DNA from: Cytophagia bacterium
Lineage (GTDB): Bacteria; Bacteroidota; Bacteroidia; Cytophagales; Microscillaceae
Length of the DNA stretch: 45,592 nt
Direction: 5' to 3'
NCBI GenBank assembly: GCA_004294005.1
Contig: RDZP01000008.1
Location: forward strand, 1-45,592
Shown: positions 38,460-45,592 of the stretch, piece by piece
How the letters are laid out: each line of letters opens with the position of its first letter
Numbering within the stretch: the first letter of the stretch is position 1
The notes under the pieces: model-generated
Told to the model about the DNA's origin: nothing
The model's input: the letters and a program-made list of their open reading frames with translations, nothing else
Databases searched by the model: none
Made by a program: the position numbers and the translations under genes

Positions 38460-39944
38460 TTAACTATTTTCAACCATAATTTTTAAAAAAGAAGCCAGTT
38501 GTTTTTTAAAATAATCATCTTTACAAGTATAATTATTAAAAATCAAAGTGAAAGCAAAAGTTTCTTTCTTCGCATTTTTGAAATAACCTGTCAAAGCAAA
38601 GACTCGGTTCATTCCGCCTGTTTTTGCTCTTAATTCATATTTATCATCAATATTTTTACCAATATTAACCATTGTTCCCTGTTTTTTTGACAAAGGTAAA
38701 CTTTGATAAAATTCATTAAAATATTTCTTTTTTGATGTAACAACTAATATTTTTGTAAATTGTGTGGCTGTAACTAAATTGCTTCGTGCTAACCCACTTC
38801 CGTCTTTCAAAATCATTCCTTCGGTATCAACACCTTGACTTTGCCAAAAATCTTTTAAACTTTTTGTGCCTGCGTTTGTGCTTGCTTTTCTCATTTTTTT
38901 GGCACCAATTCTTTTTAAAATTGCTTCTGCAAATAAATTACTACTATAAAAATTGGTATATTTAATGATTTCTTTGAGTGTATTATTACTTTGAAATTTT
39001 GATAAATGCACTCTTTTTTGTTGATTTTTAGAAGAATTGATAAGTCTTGTAGTAGTGGGATTTTCTGTGATTGTTATTTTTCCTTGTAAATAATTATGAA
39101 AATAATTAGCTAAAAAAAAGGCAGGGTCTGGCATTGCTCCTCTTATCGTCATTGTATTTCCTAAAGGAATAGAACCATTTAGATAACGATATTTATCATA
39201 AGTATGTCCATTGATTGTACTCAAATCACCCGTTCCTGCTTCTGCAGTTACTAATTCATTCACAAATTGTATTTGTTTGCTTATATCAGGAATTGTTTTG
39301 ATAATCGTTGGTTTTCCGTCTAATCTTTCTGCGGGTCTAAGTATTAAATCATATTGGTTATCAAATACGTTAAAAGCACATGCAGGTGAGCCAAAATAAT
39401 TACCCATATCCCCCCAAATCCATTCTGCGGGCATTATATCTGTGGGATATTCGCTATCATCAAAAATAATTTGTCCTTTTATTTTTTTGATACCAAAACC
39501 AAGTATTTTAGTTTTCCACTTGTTACAATTTTCATCTAATGAGGTTGTATTTCTGATTAAATTAGAAGCCAAAGTAGGGTCTCCAAATCCTTTTACATAA
39601 ATATTTCCTTCTAAAACACCATTATTGATTGTGCCTGAATGTTCTAAATGTGTTTCAAATTTATAATTTTCACCCAATATTTCGTAAGCGGCTGCGGTTG
39701 TGATTACTTTCAAACAAGAAGCGGGAACAAGGCTTTTTTCTCCATTTTTTTGAATTGTAATTGCAGTATTTTTTAATGATTGTAAATGAAATGCAACTGT
39801 TCCATTTCTAAAAAAAGGATCTTTTTCTAAATTATCCAAAAATAACTGAATTTTTTTGATGTCTCGTTGTGTTTTATCGTCTTTCTCTATTGTATTTTGT
39901 GAACAAGTAAGAAATAACAAAGGTAATAGAAAGAAGTAACGCAT
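38460..39944 (-). CDS. dacB: D-alanyl-D-alanine carboxypeptidase/endopeptidase (PBP4, S13 family), lipoprotein
   Basis: LVPASCLKVITTAAA (SxxK), YSSNLFAEAIL (SxN), LRAKTGGMNRVFALTGYF (KTG); lipobox LTCS. Confidence 0.9.
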   Translation of the reverse strand: MRYFFLLPLLFLTCSQNTIEKDDKTQRDIKKIQLFLDNLEKDPFFRNGTVAFHLQSLKNTAITIQKNGEKSLVPASCLKVITTAAAYEILGENYKFETHLEHSGTINNGVLEGNIYVKGFGDPTLASNLIRNTTSLDENCNKWKTKILGFGIKKIKGQIIFDDSEYPTDIMPAEWIWGDMGNYFGSPACAFNVFDNQYDLILRPAERLDGKPTIIKTIPDISKQIQFVNELVTAEAGTGDLSTINGHTYDKYRYLNGSIPLGNTMTIRGAMPDPAFFLANYFHNYLQGKITITENPTTTRLINSSKNQQKRVHLSKFQSNNTLKEIIKYTNFYSSNLFAEAILKRIGAKKMRKASTNAGTKSLKDFWQSQGVDTEGMILKDGSGLARSNLVTATQFTKILVVTSKKKYFNEFYQSLPLSKKQGTMVNIGKNIDDKYELRAKTGGMNRVFALTGYFKNAKKETFAFTLIFNNYTCKDDYFKKQLASFLKIMVENS

Positions 39945-40238
39945 ATATTTAATTTTTTTATTATGAAGAATTTATTATGAAAGAATTGTTTGATAATTCT
40001 CTGTTTTTATTTTTTTATAATGATAGAAAGAAAACAATTTTTTATAGCAAGTACATTGCATATTAAACGTAAAATTTTGAAAATCAATAAAAAAAAACTT
40101 TTTTTTTAGATGAAATAGATAAAAATTTCGTTGAATGATTTATTATTGTGTGTTGAAGCAATTTTTTTCTTCATATCGTAGAAAAAATCGTAGAAAAAAT
40201 AGATATTTTCATACCTATTTTATCAAAAAAAACGTTGT

Positions 40239-40362
40239 AAGTAGTAGGATAAAATAAAAGTGTAAAAAAGAATTAAAAAATCCGTTTAAATCCGTAAAAT
40301 CAGCGTTATCCGTGTGCTTTTTTACGAATACAAAATACACTTTAAAATTGTCTAATTACTTA
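40239..40362 (+). repeat. Dispersed repeat containing AAATCCGTTTAAATCCGTAAAATC, copy 1
   Basis: Aligns over ~115 bp with 42871-42985. Confidence 0.85.
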
Positions 40363-40388
40363 GTACAAATAAATAAATTAATATCAAA

Positions 40389-40775
40389 ATGAAAAAAATT
40401 ATTGTATTGTCTTTCTTGATAAGTATTTGTATGATTTCTTATCTATCTGCACAAGGAAAAAAACAAAAAAAAGAAAAAGCAGAAACATTCACAGGAACAA
40501 TCAAAAAAAAGCCATGGTCTAAATCTACACAGAGTTATTGTGCAAGAGGAAGTGATTATTTTGTATTGTTGCAAAATGATGAATCAGAAATGGTAATTCA
40601 AAACAATTCGACAATAAATTTAGAAAATTGGGTAGATAAAAAAGTGAAAATTACAGGAAAAAAAGAAACAAGAGTGATAAAAGCCAATCTCAACGAACAG
40701 AGACCTATCAATCCATTCGAAAAAGATGATGGCACTTTTAAATGCACAGTGTTGGATATGAAAAAAATTGAATAA
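40389..40775 (+). CDS. Small secreted hypothetical protein
   Basis: Signal peptide MKKIIVLSFLISICMISYLSAQ; short beta-rich mature part. Confidence 0.6.
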   Translation: MKKIIVLSFLISICMISYLSAQGKKQKKEKAETFTGTIKKKPWSKSTQSYCARGSDYFVLLQNDESEMVIQNNSTINLENWVDKKVKITGKKETRVIKANLNEQRPINPFEKDDGTFKCTVLDMKKIE

Positions 40776-40864
40776 TAAATAATTGATAAAAGGTATAAAA
40801 ATTGCTATTAGTAATTCTTATCAATCATTAATTATCGTTCAAAAATACAAACTAAAAAATTTTA

Positions 40865-41890
40865 ATGCCAAAAATAGTATTGACAGGAGGTTTAGGTTAT
40901 ATCGGTTCACATATTGCCGTAGCGTTATTAAACAAAAATTACGAAGTAATAATCATTGATAATTTAAGTAATTCTAAAAAATTTATTATTGAGAATATTC
41001 AAAAAATAACAGGAATTTTACCTCAATTTTATGAGGTAGATATGTGTGAAAAAGCACAATTAGCGTATTTTTTTGCACAAAATCAAAATATTGATGCTGT
41101 AATTCATTTGGCTGCTTTTAAATATGTGAACGAATCTGTATTAAAACCGCATTTGTATTATTATAATAATTTGACTTCGATGCTCAATTTATTGGAGATG
41201 ATAAAAAATTATCAAATCAAAAATTTGGTATTTTCTTCGTCTTGTACTGTGTATGGAAGCCCTGAAAAATTACCTGTAACCGAAGCAACTCCTATCATCA
41301 AAACGCCTTCTGTCTATGGAAAAACCAAACAAATGTGCGAAAATTTTATAGAAGATATTTGTAAAATAGAGCCATCATTACAAGTAAGTATTTTGAGGTA
41401 TTTTAATCCAATGGGAGCGCATGAAAGTGGTTGGATAGGTGAACTGCCTTTGGGTGAGCCACAAACTTTGATGCCTTATATCACTCAAACTGCTATCGGA
41501 ATAAGAAAAATTTTGAGAGTTTTTGGTAATGATTATCAAACGCCTGATGGTACTTGTCAGCGTGATTTTTTTCATATTGATGATTTAGTAGCCGCCCATA
41601 TTTTGATGTTAGAAAGATTATTGAACCAAAAAAACGAAACACAAATAGAAATTTTTAATTTTGGTGCGGGAAAAGCTACCTCTATTCTTCAAGTCATTCA
41701 AAGCTTTGAAAAAGTAAGCCAGCAAAAATTAAATTTTGAATTTGCACCGCGTAGAATCGGTGATGTAGAAAAAGTGTATGCAGATTGTTCTAAAGCAAAT
41801 AAAATATTAGCTTGGAGTTCAGAAAAAAATATTGACGATTTGACTTTATCCGCTTGGAAATGGGAACTTTATCTTAAAAATTCAAAATAA
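40865..41890 (+). CDS. galE: UDP-glucose 4-epimerase
   Basis: LTGGLGYIGSHIAVALL; FSSSCTVYGSPEKLPVTE; SVYGKTK; LRYFNPMGAHESGWIGE; GTCQRDFFHIDDL. Confidence 0.95.
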   Translation: MPKIVLTGGLGYIGSHIAVALLNKNYEVIIIDNLSNSKKFIIENIQKITGILPQFYEVDMCEKAQLAYFFAQNQNIDAVIHLAAFKYVNESVLKPHLYYYNNLTSMLNLLEMIKNYQIKNLVFSSSCTVYGSPEKLPVTEATPIIKTPSVYGKTKQMCENFIEDICKIEPSLQVSILRYFNPMGAHESGWIGELPLGEPQTLMPYITQTAIGIRKILRVFGNDYQTPDGTCQRDFFHIDDLVAAHILMLERLLNQKNETQIEIFNFGAGKATSILQVIQSFEKVSQQKLNFEFAPRRIGDVEKVYADCSKANKILAWSSEKNIDDLTLSAWKWELYLKNSK

Positions 41891-41903
41891 CCACCAGAAA
41901 AGA

Positions 41904-42851
41904 ATGAAAAAATACATTATTGTTGTTTTTATTTTTATTGTCATTATCGGAATAAGTGTAATATTTGCACTGAATTGGCATTTTTCGAATCCTTTTCCAC
42001 CAATGATAAATGAAAAAATTGAATTGAAAGAAAATATTTTTGAAAAAGGCAAAAAAATTACTGCTTTTGAGAGTAATAGTTTAAAAGAAGCATCAGGGTT
42101 AGTAATGTCCAGAGTAAATCATAATTTTTTTTGGACGCATAATGACAGTGGAGGCAAACCTGAAATTTATTTGTTTGATAAAAATGGTTTGCATTGGGCA
42201 ACCTATAAAGTACCTGTTAGTGCGAGAGATTGGGAAGAAATAAAAATTGGTTTTGGACCTGAAAAAAATAAAAATTATATTTATATTGCTGATACAGGCG
42301 ACAATGCTGGAAAGTATGATGTAAAAAAAATATATCGCTTTTTAGAGCCTAATTTATACGCTCTTTCGAGAGGTTATAGAGGTTATATTCCAAAAGTGGA
42401 TAGCCTTCGTTTTCGTTATCCTAATAATATAAAAAGAGATAGTGAGGCTTTTATTGCTGACCCAATTACCAAAGATATTTACATTATTACCAAAAGAGAA
42501 AAACCCAAAGTGATGGTTTTTAAGTGGAAATATCCGCAATCTACTAAAAATATTGAAACAGTAGAATTAGTGGCTCAATTGCCTTGTTTCAAAATTGTAG
42601 GCGGTGATATTTCTTTAGACGGTAAAGAAATTATTTTGAAAGATTATGACAATGTTTATTTTTGGAAAAGAAAAGCAAACGAAGAATTAGCCCAAACTTT
42701 CAATAGATTACCTGTTAGATTGCCCTATTCATCAGAACCACAAGGCGAAGCATTGGCTTTTAGTACCAAAAAATCAGAAGGATATTTTACATTGAGCGAA
42801 GCAACAAGACAAAAACCTGAACAATTTTTTTATTATTATGAGAGGAAGTAA
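41904..42851 (+). CDS. Hypothetical membrane-anchored, propeller-like protein
   Basis: N-terminal TM; SLKEASGLVMSRVNHNFFWTHNDSGG... IYIADTGDNAGK. Confidence 0.6.
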   Translation: MKKYIIVVFIFIVIIGISVIFALNWHFSNPFPPMINEKIELKENIFEKGKKITAFESNSLKEASGLVMSRVNHNFFWTHNDSGGKPEIYLFDKNGLHWATYKVPVSARDWEEIKIGFGPEKNKNYIYIADTGDNAGKYDVKKIYRFLEPNLYALSRGYRGYIPKVDSLRFRYPNNIKRDSEAFIADPITKDIYIITKREKPKVMVFKWKYPQSTKNIETVELVAQLPCFKIVGGDISLDGKEIILKDYDNVYFWKRKANEELAQTFNRLPVRLPYSSEPQGEALAFSTKKSEGYFTLSEATRQKPEQFFYYYERK

Positions 42852-42870
42852 AATGCTATTTAATCATTCA

Positions 42871-42985
42871 TAAGTAATAGGACAAAATAAAAGAACTAAA
42901 AAGAAATCCGTTTAAATCCGTAAAATCTGTGTTATCCGCGTGCTTTTTTGCAAATACAAAACTACAATTTAAAATTTCCTAACTA
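42871..42985 (+). repeat. Dispersed repeat, copy 2 (direct orientation)
   Basis: aagtaataggacaaaataaaag...aaatccgtttaaatccgtaaaatctgtgttatccgcgtgcttttttgcaaatacaaaa. Confidence 0.85.
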
Positions 42986-43064
42986 TTCAATATATTGATT
43001 ATCATTTATTTCTATTTTATAATTTTCGTAATCATTGAATAACATCTCTCATATTTTTTGATAA

Positions 43065-44162
43065 CTAAATATTTTTCAAATGCGGATTTTTATCATTATT
43101 TTTCCAAATATAACCATCAATAATATAATGACTTACTTGTGGAATTGATAAAAATGCAAAAGCAAATGCTTTTAAAAAAGGATCAGTGAATAAATAAGTA
43201 GGATAACTAAGAAAATGACTAAAAAAAGCAATTTTTTGTCGATTTAACCACCAATCCCAACAATATTCCTCTAAAAAAGCCAATAATAAAATACAAACAA
43301 ACATCAAAAAAATATGTTTTGTATATTTCCAAAAACTAAAAGAAGTTGATAATTGAATTGATTTCTTTTTTTCTACATACACAAAAACCAACAAAATATA
43401 AGGAACGCCATGCGCAATTACATTCGTGAGCGTAAAAGCAATATCAGAATTAAAATAAACAATACCAATGTACCAAGCCAAAGCAGTTGTCAAAATCCAT
43501 AAAATTTTTCCCCAAGCCCATTTTTTTATTGCTATTTTTTGAGAATAATAGATTTCTTCTATCAACCAAAAAAATAAAATCAAAAAATAAAAAAAGTGTA
43601 AATATTGCCAAATAAAATTATATTTCTCTAAAAAAAATGATAAATTTAAAAAATCACCTACATAAAACCATTGAAATTTTCGTTGTGATGAAAAATGCCA
43701 ATAAAAAATAGGATACAACATCGAAAAATAAATTACCCATTTATCAGCAAAAAATTTTGAATGTTTAATACCATATTTTGCACGATACAAAGCCAAAAAA
43801 CCATATTGTTGTCTAACAAAATGATGCAAAGCCAAATAAGCCATTACTCTCCAAAACCAAAGAATAGAAATATTTACCACAAAAAAAAGCACCAAAAAAA
43901 CCAATATCGGCGTAAATAACAATAGTTTTTTATGCCTTTCAAATTCAAATTTATCTAAATAAGTTCTCAAAATTGTCGCCCACACATGACTAACATCTAT
44001 GCCCATTACCACTATCACCCACACCCACAAAGGCAAAGGATTATTAAGAATTTTGATTGGAATAAAAAAGCAGGCAAAACAAGCCAACCAAACAGGTAAA
44101 AATAAGCCAATTATATCTATTTGAAAAGAAAATAACCAAATTTTTTTAGGTTGAGCAAGCAT
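43065..44162 (-). CDS. Polytopic membrane protein, unknown function, coupled to the upstream methyltransferase
   Basis: Multiple TM helices; LALHHFVRQQYGFLALYRAKYG; ATG (44162-44160) overlaps methyltransferase TGA (44164-44162). Confidence 0.75.
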   Translation of the reverse strand: MLAQPKKIWLFSFQIDIIGLFLPVWLACFACFFIPIKILNNPLPLWVWVIVVMGIDVSHVWATILRTYLDKFEFERHKKLLLFTPILVFLVLFFVVNISILWFWRVMAYLALHHFVRQQYGFLALYRAKYGIKHSKFFADKWVIYFSMLYPIFYWHFSSQRKFQWFYVGDFLNLSFFLEKYNFIWQYLHFFYFLILFFWLIEEIYYSQKIAIKKWAWGKILWILTTALAWYIGIVYFNSDIAFTLTNVIAHGVPYILLVFVYVEKKKSIQLSTSFSFWKYTKHIFLMFVCILLLAFLEEYCWDWWLNRQKIAFFSHFLSYPTYLFTDPFLKAFAFAFLSIPQVSHYIIDGYIWKNNDKNPHLKNI

Positions 44163-45133
44163 CAAAGTAATGTAGTTTGTTGTGCTAATTTTTTATCTAA
44201 TAATTTTATCAAAGACCAATAACCACGCCCCGTTTCAGCAGTCAATATTTCGATAGATTGTTTTTTGTTGTTGCCTTCTTTTTTCAATTCTTTGAATCGG
44301 TGAATAATTTGATTGATTTCTTCCTCTAAAAGTGGTTTTCCTTGATTGAATAATTTATTTTCATCAGGCATTTTGATATTTTTTAATAGGCTTCCTTTTT
44401 CAATTTTCTTCATTTCTTCGCTTTGATAGTCAAAAGCAATCGGGTTTTTTTCGAAACCAACTGCATTTCTATTCAAAGCCAAAGCTACTTTTGCAGTAGA
44501 AAAACTGCCTAAGAAAAAATCACAAACGAGGTCATTTTCATTGCTCGAATATTGAATTATTTTTGTCAATAATTGTGTAGGCAATTCATTTTTATTTTTG
44601 ATTTGATTGGGTTTGTATTCTTTATTTATCAACCAAACATCTTCTCTGTCTTGATAATTCAGTGATTTATTTTGTTCATCTTTTTGACTATCGCCAAACC
44701 TTGCAAAAGTATTAAAAGTAGGATTTCCACCTTTTTTTTGATAAAACAAAATATGATAATGAGAAGAAATGTATTTTTTTTTGGTATAAACACCAAAATT
44801 ATATTTCCAAATGATATGATTAACCAATTTTAATTCTGTTTTTTCGAGAGCATTTAAGATGTGTATCAAATTGGTATAACCTGAAATAATATACAAACTT
44901 CCGCCAAACTTCAGTACTCTTTCTGCTTCTTTTATCCATTCCACCGAAAAATCAGCATATTCAATCAAAGGTACTTCGATGTAGCCGTCCAAAACTTGAC
45001 TTTCATCTCTGTTGTAATGTTTGTGCAACAAATCGCCGTCGATGCCATAAGGAGGGTCTGTGATGATTAAATCTACAGAATTATCTTGGAGGTATTTTTT
45101 TGCTCCTTCTCTACAATCTATATTATAAAACAT
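44162..45133 (-). CDS. Beta-class site-specific DNA methyltransferase (N6A/N4C type)
   Basis: Motif IV DPPYG near N-terminus, motif I-like DFFLGSFSTAKVALALNRNAVGFEKN near C-terminus (order IV...I = beta class). Confidence 0.9.
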   Translation of the reverse strand: MFYNIDCREGAKKYLQDNSVDLIITDPPYGIDGDLLHKHYNRDESQVLDGYIEVPLIEYADFSVEWIKEAERVLKFGGSLYIISGYTNLIHILNALEKTELKLVNHIIWKYNFGVYTKKKYISSHYHILFYQKKGGNPTFNTFARFGDSQKDEQNKSLNYQDREDVWLINKEYKPNQIKNKNELPTQLLTKIIQYSSNENDLVCDFFLGSFSTAKVALALNRNAVGFEKNPIAFDYQSEEMKKIEKGSLLKNIKMPDENKLFNQGKPLLEEEINQIIHRFKELKKEGNNKKQSIEILTAETGRGYWSLIKLLDKKLAQQTTLL

Positions 45134-45147
45134 TGTTTTTATGATTT

Positions 45148-45592
45148 TTAAATACTATTAACAAATACATCAAAACTATCAATACTCATAAAATCAATTT
45201 TGAAGTTTTGGTTGTCAATTTTAGAAACTTTTACACTATCAACTCCTAATAGTTCTAGCCTATCATAGGTCAATAATTGTCCTTCTTTTAATTTCAATGT
45301 TTTACGCAATAACCAGTCAGAAAGAGCGTTATTAGGGTTTGTCATCAATGCTTTACCATTTTCTTGACATATTTTTGCATTTAATATTTCTGCTGTTGGT
45401 ATTTTAAGGTTAAATGTATCATCTCTTTTAGGAAAAAAATTGGGAAATTTATTATGAATAATTTTAGGTATGGGAATATATACTTCACCAATATTTCTTT
45501 TTCTGCCTCCTGAGTTCCATTGATTTAAGCTACTTTTTTCTGATACAACTTTTTTATTTGGTCGACTATCTCTTAGAGAATAAAGAGGTAAT
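45148..45592 (-). CDS. Partial restriction endonuclease, NgoFVII/PLD-type C-terminal (B3-like) region; 5' end outside window
   Basis: Manual translation from the window edge has no stop: ...NQWNSGGRKRNIGEVYIPIPKIIHNKFPNFFPKRDDTFNLKIPTAEILNAKICQENGKALMTNPNNALSDWLLRKTLKLKEGQLLTYDRLELLGVDSVKVSKIDNQNFKIDF...*; adjacent methyltransferase. Confidence 0.75.
   Translation of the reverse strand, partial: LPLYSLRDSRPNKKVVSEKSSLNQWNSGGRKRNIGEVYIPIPKIIHNKFPNFFPKRDDTFNLKIPTAEILNAKICQENGKALMTNPNNALSDWLLRKTLKLKEGQLLTYDRLELLGVDSVKVSKIDNQNFKIDFMSIDSFDVFVNSI

Noticed and set aside
40175-40200. Tandem atcgtagaaaaa duplication
   Set aside because: Two short copies in AT-rich intergenic DNA; not distinctive.

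Overview
AT-rich window from a Bacteroidota-like chromosome (inference from TonB/outer-membrane beta-barrel proteins, TAnnTTTG-type promoters and gene families). It is mostly single-copy chromosomal genes: fadJ-like, lnt, tonB-like, dut, MacB-like permease, zinc peptidase, GT9 glycosyltransferase, TerC, atpG, metal ABC ATPase, photolyase, TPR, rbfA, yebC, two OMP beta-barrel receptors, flippase, GAF protein, type III PKS, ispH, beta-helix protein, PDZ-hydrolase, dacB and galE. Points worth a second look: (1) a restriction-modification locus at the right edge, where the ORF track shows a 66-aa ORF but the frame stays open to the window end and reads like the C-terminus of an NgoFVII/PLD-type restriction endonuclease, followed by a beta-class DNA methyltransferase and a translationally coupled polytopic membrane protein; (2) two tandem paralogous microproteins (43 and 41 aa), the second absent from the ORF track; (3) a type III polyketide synthase immediately downstream of ispH; (4) a dense set of intergenic repeats: a MITE-like element in two inverted copies, a nested-hairpin element, several dispersed repeats flanking gene blocks, and tandem arrays of 13-bp x6, ~42-bp x6 and a 22-bp motif x4, the last two next to the two OMP receptor genes. 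No tRNA, rRNA, CRISPR array or transposase gene was seen. All product calls come from reading motifs by eye; no database search was run.
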